Assembly: GCA_963205155.1 (NCBI GenBank)
Contig: CAUJJY010000264.1
Location: 1-5,198 of the forward strand
DNA length: 5,198 nucleotides
Source: Candidatus Zixiibacteriota bacterium
GTDB taxonomy: Bacteria > Zixibacteria > MSB-5A5 > CAIYYT01
Direction: 5' to 3'
A program made the position numbers and the translations under genes. The number at the start of each line of letters is the position of its first letter. The first letter of the stretch is position 1. Under the pieces are notes generated by a model. It did not search any database, was not told where the DNA came from, and saw nothing but the letters and a program-made list of their open reading frames with translations. Positions 1 through 5,198 of this stretch are shown here, piece after piece.

Positions 1-26
1 AACAGCTTGATTCGCCATTCGCACCT

Positions 27-65
27 AGCCGGTCTGCTTTAGGTTGATCGACCGGTTTGTTTTTT
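27..65 (+). terminator. Intrinsic-terminator-like hairpin upstream of the operon
   Basis: Positions 27-34 (AGCCGGTC) can pair with 50-57 (GACCGGTT) in an 8-bp stem with one G-T wobble and a 15-nt loop. The T-rich run TGTTTTTT follows directly (58-65). This is the layout of a plus-strand rho-independent terminator. On the minus strand the hairpin is not followed by a T-tract, so it acts in one direction. It could end a transcript arriving from the left, or act as a leader attenuator for the operon. The gene it would terminate is outside the window. Confidence 0.6.
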
Positions 66-119
66 GACTGTAAGAATGTCGTCCCTTTCGAACAGGACGC
101 TCACAATATACCGAGCAGC

Positions 120-125
120 GGAGGA
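120..125 (+). promoter_or_regulatory. Ribosome binding site deciding the gene 1 start
   Basis: GGAGGA lies 4 nt before ATG 130. The frame is also open further upstream, to a TTG at 64 and an ATG at 76. The TTG is inside the T-tract of the upstream hairpin, and neither codon has a comparable Shine-Dalgarno sequence. The start at 130 is therefore preferred. Confidence 0.7.
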
Positions 126-129
126 ACTA

Positions 130-1086
130 ATGACCAAATCAAGGCAAGAAGCAGAATATTCTCAACCAGTATACAAACGCGGCAAATATCTCGTCTCCAC
201 GCTGGCGACCGTAGCTGTATTGGTTATTGCCGCCGTTATCATCTGGCAGATGCACAACAATGCCGTTACCAAGATCCATTCCGCGCTCCAACAACAGGAA
301 CGTGAAGGAGTCAGCGAAAGTCAGCGACAGGATTTTGCGGAAACGACAAGTACCGATCCGGTTGGTTTCGATCTGGCCAACTACATGCACGCCAAATACC
401 CCACGATCGTCTTGTTGACCTACTTTGTATTGGCGTCGTTGGCGCTGGCCGTGGTCGTCCGTTTCGCACTGTTTGTGCTGTTTTCGGCGAAGCGGGATCA
501 ATATTACCCCAACAATGTCGAGCTAGATCACTTCTTGAGTCAGAAGTTCGCCACGTGGGATGAATTCTGCCGCTACACGCAAACCCGTGACCACCGCAAG
601 TCGCGGTTTTGGCGCGTCCTCAAAGACTCGGTAATGGTAACCGATGCCTCCGGACGAGTTGATCATCTCTACCTACACCTGCGCAATCGCATCGATCGCA
701 TAACCGAAAATTTGGATGAGATGAGCCTTTACGATAGCATAGCCACGGCTTCACCAGCAGCCGGATTTTTTGGAACGCTGACCGGTTTCCTCTATATTTT
801 CAGCCAAGGGCAGAGTGCTGCCAATCTCTCGCAGTCATTGGAATTCGCTGTGGGTCTCAAGGTTGCCATCATCACCAGTCTTTGGGGGCTTCTCAACTTG
901 GGTATGGCAATTGGTGCCACCTATTTCTCGCGGCGAATAATTGACCAGATTCATGACCAGATGGTGGTCCGCGCCGTCGCCGTGTGCGAAGTCGTTGAGA
1001 CTCTTCGCATCACTGATAGACAGACGGATACTGAATCTGAAGTTGAAGTCATTCCCAACAAGGAGCAGATCCGTGTCCGGTCGTAA
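130..1086 (+). CDS. MotA/TolQ/ExbB-family proton channel protein, four-helix form
   Basis: A 318-residue inner-membrane protein, probable proton-channel subunit of a PMF-driven motor or energy transducer. Seen: hydrophobic helices at about 21-40, 91-118, 202-224 and 241-266. A soluble stretch of about 50 residues lies between helices 1 and 2, and a charged one of about 80 residues between 2 and 3. Helix 3 carries ASPAAGFFGTLTG, matching the GLFGTxxG signature of ExbB/TolQ; Thr216 falls at the conserved pore Thr. Helix 4 carries GLKVAIITSLWGL, matching the GIaeALxTTxxGL signature, with Val at the ExbB Glu position as in MotA. ExbB and TolQ have three helices, so the extra N-terminal helix gives MotA-like topology. 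The large third loop should be cytoplasmic. The start is set by GGAGGA before ATG 130. It overlaps the ExbD-like partner gene by 14 nt, and no flagellar gene is nearby. Family call is firm; ExbB, TolQ or MotA subtype is not. Confidence 0.88.
   Translation: MTKSRQEAEYSQPVYKRGKYLVSTLATVAVLVIAAVIIWQMHNNAVTKIHSALQQQEREGVSESQRQDFAETTSTDPVGFDLANYMHAKYPTIVLLTYFVLASLALAVVVRFALFVLFSAKRDQYYPNNVELDHFLSQKFATWDEFCRYTQTRDHRKSRFWRVLKDSVMVTDASGRVDHLYLHLRNRIDRITENLDEMSLYDSIATASPAAGFFGTLTGFLYIFSQGQSAANLSQSLEFAVGLKVAIITSLWGLLNLGMAIGATYFSRRIIDQIHDQMVVRAVAVCEVVETLRITDRQTDTESEVEVIPNKEQIRVRS
1060..1065 (+). promoter_or_regulatory. Ribosome binding site deciding the GTG start of gene 2
   Basis: AAGGAG is spaced 7 nt before GTG 1073 and lies inside the end of gene 1. 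The only nearby alternative, ATG 1100, has no comparable site and would remove the basic N-terminal segment (RKAKR) expected on the cytoplasmic side of the membrane helix. Confidence 0.75.
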
Positions 1087-1561
1087 AGCAAAGCGTTACA
1101 TGGCACCATTCGTGGTCAGCGCTTCGGACCTTGCCTTCATTATGCTTTTCTTCTTCATAATCGTAGGCAACGGCTCGACTCAAGTTGAACGAATTGAGAT
1201 GCCATACAAGTCGACGAGCCAGGTCGGCGAGCAGGCTGCTGCGCCATTTCGCATTGAGATTTATGATCAGGATTTCCAGATCGATTCAAGTCGAATGGTC
1301 TTAATCCATACTGCAGCAGAGCCACCGGAAACATCGTTCGTTTCCGTTGCCAACACGGTCCTGACGAGTCCGGACGCCCACCTGTTCGTGCGCGACCGAA
1401 TCTCGGAGTTCATGGCTTCGCGGGGTGTAGTTGCCGACTCGGTGCGGTTTGATGTCTACAGCTCCGCACACTCTTACTATGGACTCGTCGCAATGGCGAT
1501 GGCCGCATGCTATAAGCTTGACTATCCCTGCAATCTCGTCTATCGGGCCGAGATTGAGTAA
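1073..1561 (+). CDS. ExbD/TolR-family biopolymer transport protein
   Basis: A 162-residue bitopic inner-membrane protein, the partner subunit to the preceding channel protein. Seen: a short basic N-terminus, then one membrane helix (about 12-32) containing SASDLAFIMLFFFII. Asp19 sits where ExbD, TolR and MotB have their single essential proton-carrying Asp. After the helix, ERIEMPYKS resembles the 'LPxAxS' segment that follows the helix in ExbD. The periplasmic domain (about 57-162) ends in a pattern like the TolR/ExbD fold: a strand (VRFDVYSS), a helix (YYGLVAMAMAACYK) and a final strand (CNLVYRAE). Cys146 and Cys153 in that domain might form a disulfide. The length is slightly above the usual ~140 residues. 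There is no OmpA-like peptidoglycan-binding domain, so this is not MotB. The GTG start has AAGGAG 7 nt upstream. The 14-nt overlap with gene 1 suggests translational coupling, which would fit fixed complex stoichiometry. Confidence 0.88.
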   Translation: MSGRKAKRYMAPFVVSASDLAFIMLFFFIIVGNGSTQVERIEMPYKSTSQVGEQAAAPFRIEIYDQDFQIDSSRMVLIHTAAEPPETSFVSVANTVLTSPDAHLFVRDRISEFMASRGVVADSVRFDVYSSAHSYYGLVAMAMAACYKLDYPCNLVYRAEIE

Positions 1562-1587
1562 CGTCATGGCGTTTTTGAGGTAACTAG

Positions 1588-2556
1588 ATGCAAGCATATT
1601 TTGATCGCGATGATGCTGATTTAGAATACGGAACTATTGTAGGAAAAGAAGCGTCTAACACCGACGCACCGGGGGGAATCCTGGACGCCGTTCTCAATCG
1701 ACGTAATGCGGTTTATGCGTTTGTGACGACCGTTGGGCTAACAGTGATGGCGTTGTTTGTGGTCGGCTACTTTGGTTCCGTTCCCTGGAGTGCACAAGCG
1801 ATCGCCCAGACGCCGGAAATCAACACGAGATTTATCATCGAATTGCCAAAACCGCAGCCACAAAAACCAAAGCCGATCGTGAAGCCGATTATTAAACCGG
1901 CCGAAACCAGGCCGGTGGAACGCCTTCGGAGTATTCCCGATAAATCGACACAGGTGTTGCGGCCAAAAATGCAGCTTAGCGGCCGTACAACCTCCCGTGA
2001 CGCGCAGCGTGTGTCTCAACAAGAGGCGGCAGCGGAGCGTTCTTTGCCCGCGACAATTGCACCTGTAGTTGCTGAAGTCGACGAGTTCGCGCAACGGGAT
2101 TATGTACAGGAACAGTCGGATCGCAGTACGACGACCTCATTGCGAACGGACCGAGTGAGAGAACCTGTCGGCGAGGCTACCACCAGAAATAACCGCGCGG
2201 TCGCCGATGCCGGAGTCTCGCGCATCCAACTCGATCCCTATCACTACCAAATGGTCAACATTTGTCTGCGCCAATGTGTCAGAAGCATGTTCATGCACAC
2301 CGGGATGGATGAAATGGAACAAGCCTATTCCAAGGAATGGCTCAAGGTGACACGGGCTGCTGATAACTATTTTGAATTCAGATTTGGCGGCCGCTGGGTA
2401 CGCCTGCATGTGAACGTAAATTCCTTAGGTGACATCTCGAACATCGACTTCGTCCGGATGCCGGGAGATTGGGGCGACGCAGAGTCGCTTCTGGAAGAAG
2501 CGACCCGCAAGCTCTGTCACTTGCTTCGTTACGATGACTGTTTCGCGAAATTGTAG
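1588..2556 (+). CDS. TonB-like bitopic periplasm-spanning protein
   Basis: A 322-residue protein with TonB-type architecture. Seen in order: a hydrophilic acidic N-terminus (1-40), one membrane helix (about 43-63), and a Pro/Lys-rich stretch (86-110, e.g. LPKPQPQKPKP). A long low-hydrophobicity, probably disordered linker follows (110-215), then a compact C-terminal domain (216-322). The C-terminal part has RWVRLHVNVNSLGDISNIDFV followed by a helix, resembling the beta-hairpin 'G.V.v.f.vd..G.v' of TonB C-terminal domains, but it lacks the usual YP..A start. Four Cys sit here: 226, 230, 310 and 318. The helix lacks the conserved His of E. coli TonB, and the N-terminal tail is longer than usual. 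GAGG lies 7 nt before ATG 1588, 26 nt after the ExbD-like gene. Inferred role: passes motion from the channel complex across the periplasm. It could instead be a TolA-like or novel transducer. Confidence 0.7.
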   Translation: MQAYFDRDDADLEYGTIVGKEASNTDAPGGILDAVLNRRNAVYAFVTTVGLTVMALFVVGYFGSVPWSAQAIAQTPEINTRFIIELPKPQPQKPKPIVKPIIKPAETRPVERLRSIPDKSTQVLRPKMQLSGRTTSRDAQRVSQQEAAAERSLPATIAPVVAEVDEFAQRDYVQEQSDRSTTTSLRTDRVREPVGEATTRNNRAVADAGVSRIQLDPYHYQMVNICLRQCVRSMFMHTGMDEMEQAYSKEWLKVTRAADNYFEFRFGGRWVRLHVNVNSLGDISNIDFVRMPGDWGDAESLLEEATRKLCHLLRYDDCFAKL

Positions 2557-2579
2557 ATTCCAAATATGAGGTCAAAGAT

Positions 2580-3734
2580 ATGATGAAAATGAACGTCACA
2601 ACAAAATCACTGATCACGGCAATGCTGGTCCTAGCGCTGTCCGCGATTGGTAGTTCGGCCACACCGGCACAATCCAAGGGGTATCTGGACTATCTCGATT
2701 CCTACTACCAGACCGGCAGTCCCGCCGATTTGGAGCAGGCACGCAACGCCATCAAGATTGAATTGGACGCATCCGATGCCCTGCGTTTTCAAGGTTACTA
2801 CTATAATGCGGAGATTCATTTCCTGATGACGCTGGAAGAGCTGAAGGGCGACATGCACAACGTCGAACTGCAGGAGAAGCTGCGCGCCTTGATGCTTCAG
2901 CTTTACAACCGGTACCTGGATGCCTATTACAAATTCGAGCCCACGCAGCTACAAACATCAAGCGTGCCCGGGAATACGGCATTCTTGGTCAAAGACGTGC
3001 TGATGGCGGCGATTTATTGCCCCAACGCGAACTCATTTGCACCATTGGTAAAAAATGTCCTTCGACGCGCGACCCGCGACAGCCTTTACGATGTTCAAAG
3101 CAGTTACGTCGCCAGCGTCAACGAAATGCTTCAGCAGGAATACCCGAACCTGTTCGGTGTCGCGAATTTCGCGAAGGCCGTGTGGGTCAATGATCAATTC
3201 ATTGCCATGAAGCAAGAGGGCGCCGCCAAGGATTCACTGCGCCGGATGGTAAATTACTTCGCGGCAATTGCGGGTGACACACTTAGATCACCCTATGGTC
3301 TATCGATATCTTACTTCTTGCTCGCCGAGACGTTTGCAAACCACGAGAATGACATGGCATGGAGTTATTTCCGCAAGTGCCTTGAACTACTCAATGCCGG
3401 AAGTTTTCCGACCGAAGGTTTCTATGCGCGCAATTATAATCGTGAAATCTACATCGCTACATGCGTGACATTTCTGCCGACTTATGCCGAGCACTTGTTC
3501 CAGGCCGGGCGCTATCCCGAGATTCTGAGCAATGCCAAGCAACTCATCGGTATGGGCGTGCTGGATCGCGGTCAGATGGAGGCTGTCTCGAAAGAGGCCG
3601 TGTTCTGGGGTGAAAAATCAATTCGCGCTCTTCAGGACAGCGAGCGCTATGCGAGCGCCGATGAGCTATTTCAGCAGTTGAAGAGCTTCTATGAGATGCT
3701 CGACACCAAAACTCAATTAGGTAACTCGGAATAG
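2580..3734 (+). CDS. Exported all-helical (TPR-like) protein of unknown function
   Basis: A 384-residue protein matching no family I can name. The N-terminus has a signal peptide: Lys residues, a hydrophobic core (about 11-24) and small residues suiting cleavage near 27 (SSA) or 30 (TPA). There is no lipobox Cys, so it should be a soluble periplasmic or secreted protein. The mature part is almost entirely helical and rich in Tyr, Leu and Ala. Helix-pair patterns recall tetratricopeptide-type repeats at about 243-272 (SYFLLAETF... SYFRKCLELLN), 301-325 (YAEHLFQAGRYPEILSNAK) and 338-373. Such repeats usually serve as protein-binding scaffolds. GAGG lies 8 nt before ATG 2580; ATG 2583 and ATG 2589 are minor alternatives. 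It follows the TonB-like gene by 23 nt and precedes gene 5 by 14 nt, which suggests a periplasmic partner of the transducer. The TPR assignment is inference from pattern only. Confidence 0.85.
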   Translation: MMKMNVTTKSLITAMLVLALSAIGSSATPAQSKGYLDYLDSYYQTGSPADLEQARNAIKIELDASDALRFQGYYYNAEIHFLMTLEELKGDMHNVELQEKLRALMLQLYNRYLDAYYKFEPTQLQTSSVPGNTAFLVKDVLMAAIYCPNANSFAPLVKNVLRRATRDSLYDVQSSYVASVNEMLQQEYPNLFGVANFAKAVWVNDQFIAMKQEGAAKDSLRRMVNYFAAIAGDTLRSPYGLSISYFLLAETFANHENDMAWSYFRKCLELLNAGSFPTEGFYARNYNREIYIATCVTFLPTYAEHLFQAGRYPEILSNAKQLIGMGVLDRGQMEAVSKEAVFWGEKSIRALQDSERYASADELFQQLKSFYEMLDTKTQLGNSE

Positions 3735-3748
3735 TAAGGAGAATAACA

Positions 3749-4840
3749 GTGAAGTCACTAATACCATACTGCAAGACCACCGTGATGGTCATCTGCCTGT
3801 TGTCGCTCTTTGCGGTCCCAGGCTTCGGAAATAATCAGGAGATTACCGACTTAAACGAAGACATGCAGGAATTTCTGGAAGTCTCCAAAGTCATGACTAC
3901 CGACACTGATCGCTTGTTCGTGTCCGACATGGCTGTGCAGAACATGTACCGCCAGTGGGCAATCTGGTTCTATTCGGGAAACAAGGGCGAATTGTACGAT
4001 CAAATGCTCGGATCATCCTACGCCCGCTTCGTAATTCTTCACTATAATCTCAACAGTCCTTCGTGGGCCTGGTGGGGCATGACGGAACTGGAAACACTGC
4101 TGCCATCGTATCGCGCTTATATTGACAGCTCCACTGACCTTTCGTACCGGGATCAGCTGAACTTCATCAGAAAAGACTGGATGTACAAATTTGCGACCTG
4201 CAATGCGTTCAATGAACTGATTCCCGAGAAGAAGCTACTCGACAATCCGGTCGAACTCAAGCTGCGTCAGGGCATGCTCAATGACGAAGACAAGTATGTC
4301 ATTCGCACCGCCGAGCGGTATCTGAATCGCCGTCTCAAAGAGAAGCGAGAGTTCTTCTACTTCTATGTTCCGCCCGGAGAGTATCAAATTTTCGATCGTA
4401 AGAATTACATCTACACTAAAGAATTCTCGGCCGGACTTGACTCGTCGCAGTACCTTTACCTGACGACTAATTACAGCTTCAATTTCGTTCCGGTAGCGAC
4501 GATCTACTCGGAATCAGGCGTTACTTACGACACGCTGTCGCCGTCTGACTTTGAGCTGGTGCGTCTGGATGAAGGACGCATTTTCGACTTCAAGAACGTC
4601 GAATTTGGCCGTTATTATTTTAGCGTCAAGCCGCCATACAAAATCGTTGACCGTTATGCGAACAAGCTGATCATCCCCAAGGAAGAGTTCGGCAGTAATT
4701 ACCTTGAGCGCGACAGCGAGTTATTCAACAAGACAGCCTATGACCAGATCATACTCGAAAGCCAAAAGGACTTCGTGTACACATTGATCGAACGGCGCGA
4801 GCAGTCGCCAGTAGTCGAGAGTAAGGACAAGAAGAAATAG
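3749..4840 (+). CDS. Exported two-domain protein of unknown function
   Basis: A 363-residue protein that I do not recognise. A signal peptide is visible: Lys2, Lys9, a hydrophobic core (about 11-23) and a likely cleavage after PGFG (residue 27). There is no lipobox. Residues about 30-200 are helical and aromatic-rich, including SWAWWG near 105-110. Residues about 200-310 look beta-rich, with alternating hydrophobic strands such as FFYFYVPPGEYQIF, SQYLYLTTNYSFNFVPVATIY and EFGRYYFSVKPPYKIV. The 'PPGEY' turn recalls PEGA- or Ig-like sandwich domains. A charged helical tail ends in KDKKK. The GTG start is set by TAAGGAG 7 nt upstream, and using the later ATG (3785) would destroy the signal peptide. 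It is the last gene of the operon, 14 nt after gene 4 and just before the terminator. Probably a periplasmic or outer-membrane-associated component of the same system; domain names are inference. Confidence 0.87.
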   Translation: MKSLIPYCKTTVMVICLLSLFAVPGFGNNQEITDLNEDMQEFLEVSKVMTTDTDRLFVSDMAVQNMYRQWAIWFYSGNKGELYDQMLGSSYARFVILHYNLNSPSWAWWGMTELETLLPSYRAYIDSSTDLSYRDQLNFIRKDWMYKFATCNAFNELIPEKKLLDNPVELKLRQGMLNDEDKYVIRTAERYLNRRLKEKREFFYFYVPPGEYQIFDRKNYIYTKEFSAGLDSSQYLYLTTNYSFNFVPVATIYSESGVTYDTLSPSDFELVRLDEGRIFDFKNVEFGRYYFSVKPPYKIVDRYANKLIIPKEEFGSNYLERDSELFNKTAYDQIILESQKDFVYTLIERREQSPVVESKDKKK

Positions 4841-4865
4841 TCGAAAGACTCTTCTGTCCTTTCGA
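4841..4865 (+). repeat. Small inverted repeat just after the last operon gene
   Basis: TCGAAAGAC (4841-4849) can pair with the segment 4856-4865 (GTCCTTTCGA) if one C is bulged. This gives about 9 bp around a 6-nt loop (TCTTCT), starting at the base after the stop codon. No T-tract follows, so it is not a complete intrinsic terminator by itself. It may stabilise the mRNA 3' end or assist the stronger terminator downstream. Confidence 0.4.
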
Positions 4866-4901
4866 GCTGGTTAGCTGAATGAAACAAGACTAACAGCGTT
4901 G

Positions 4902-4967
4902 AAGGGCAGATACAAGGTCTCGGAGAGTGCAAAACTCGAGTCTCTTGTATTTGCCCTTATTTTTTTT
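4902..4967 (+). terminator. Strong rho-independent terminator of the five-gene operon
   Basis: AAGGGCAGATACAAG (4902-4916) pairs with CTTGTATTTGCCCTT (4944-4958): a 15-bp stem with a single G-T wobble. The 27-nt inner region can fold further, with GAGT 4925-4928 pairing to ACTC 4934-4937. After one A come eight consecutive T (4960-4967). On the opposite strand the hairpin is not followed by a T-run, so it serves the plus-strand operon and not the convergent gene. The rest of the 211-nt gap between the convergent genes shows nothing else that I can support. Confidence 0.9.
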
Positions 4968-5051
4968 GTCAAAGAGCCGGGCAAAACTGCGCAAAGCCTT
5001 TTGGGAAGAAAGTATCTGAACGATCGAATGTTTTCTCTCTGGCTCCGAACA

Positions 5052-5198
5052 TCACAACACTCCCTTCTTCTCCAACCAATCGTCATTGAAGATCGTGCTT
5101 AGATAGCGCGACGCTCCGTCCGGAAAAATCGTGACAATTCGAGCTCGATGATTGAGCTTCCGTGCAAGGTTCAATACTGCCCAAATTGCGGCACCACT
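5052..5198 (-). CDS. PLP-dependent cysteine synthase / cystathionine beta-synthase family protein, C-terminal fragment
   Basis: Partial gene: 48 C-terminal residues and a TGA stop are visible; the start lies beyond the right edge of the window. The minus strand reads from SGAAIWAVLNLARKL through RIVTIFPDGASRYLST to NDDWLEKKGVL. This matches the end of the fold-type II PLP enzymes of the cysteine synthase (CysK/CysM) and cystathionine beta-synthase group. There, 'SGAA' precedes a helix and 'IVTIxPDxGxRYLSTxFND.W' is the conserved closing segment, whose Asp/Ser region lies near the PLP pyridine nitrogen site. The cytoplasmic role would be a beta-replacement reaction making cysteine (or cystathionine) from an activated serine. 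CysK, CysM and CBS cannot be told apart from this fragment. It is convergent to the operon and probably unrelated to it in function. Confidence 0.82.
   Translation of the reverse strand, partial: SGAAIWAVLNLARKLNHRARIVTIFPDGASRYLSTIFNDDWLEKKGVL

Noticed and set aside
1..45. Possible tail of an upstream coding region (frames 1 and 3 are open from the edge to stops at 40-42 and 43-45)
   Set aside because: Only 13-14 codons are visible, with no recognisable motif, and the stops fall in the hairpin loop. This cannot be told from chance.
64..129. N-terminal extension of gene 1 from TTG 64 or ATG 76
   Set aside because: The TTG overlaps the hairpin's T-tract, neither codon has a good ribosome binding site, and the extra residues add no recognisable segment. 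ATG 130 has GGAGGA just upstream.
130..1561. Zorya defence system or flagellar stator reading of the MotA-like gene
   Set aside because: The channel protein lacks the long C-terminal coiled tail of ZorA. The partner lacks the OmpA-like domain of ZorB/MotB. No helicase, nuclease or flagellar gene follows.
64..1561. Standard Tol-Pal locus
   Set aside because: Genes 1 and 2 fit TolQ/TolR broadly, but no TolB beta-propeller or Pal lipoprotein with an OmpA domain follows, and the third protein has a TonB-like Pro/Lys region instead of TolA's long Ala/Lys helix.
4970..5051. Terminator for the minus-strand cysteine synthase gene
   Set aside because: Only weak pairings such as GAGCC 4974-4978 with GGCTC 5041-5045 are visible, with a long loop and no suitable T-run on the minus strand.
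4871..5102. Two short overlapping reading frames in the convergent gap (4899-5102 plus, 4871-5086 minus)
   Set aside because: Both run through the terminator hairpin and antisense to or out of frame with the cysteine synthase fragment. Their translations look random.

Overview
The window holds one compact five-gene plus-strand operon (about 130-4840) and, convergent to it at the right edge, the C-terminal end of a PLP-dependent cysteine synthase-type enzyme on the minus strand (5052-5198, cut by the window end). Base composition looks moderate (roughly half G+C by eye). Clear Shine-Dalgarno sites (GGAGGA, AAGGAG, GAGG) precede the genes, and two genes use GTG starts. Signal peptides and a PMF-transducer core point to a bacterium with an inner membrane and a periplasm, i.e. 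a diderm (Gram-negative-type) cell. The exact lineage cannot be fixed from the sequence; an uncultured phylum is a guess only.

Layout: 27-65 is an intrinsic-terminator-like hairpin with a T-tract that separates the operon from whatever lies upstream. Gene 1 (130-1086) is a four-helix MotA/TolQ/ExbB-type proton-channel subunit. Gene 2 (1073-1561), overlapping it by 14 nt, is an ExbD/TolR-type subunit with the family's single membrane Asp. Gene 3 (1588-2556) is a TonB-like bitopic protein: one membrane helix, a Pro/Lys-rich stretch, a long hydrophilic linker and a Cys-containing C-terminal domain. Gene 4 (2580-3734) is an exported all-helical, TPR-like protein. Gene 5 (3749-4840) is an exported protein with a helical N-terminal half and a beta-rich C-terminal half. 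Gaps between genes are -14, 26, 23 and 14 nt. A small hairpin (4841-4865) and a strong terminator (4902-4967) close the unit.

Interpretation: genes 1-3 form a complete ExbB/ExbD/TonB-type energy-transducing set. Genes 4 and 5, which match no family I can name, are the likely periplasmic partners or effectors. No TonB-dependent receptor, Pal, TolB, OmpA-type peptidoglycan-binding domain or nuclease/helicase is present. The unit is therefore not a standard TonB, Tol-Pal, flagellar stator or Zorya locus. It is best described as an uncharacterised proton-motive-force-driven envelope system. The subunit families of genes 1 and 2 are well supported, gene 3 moderately, and the purpose of the whole is unknown.
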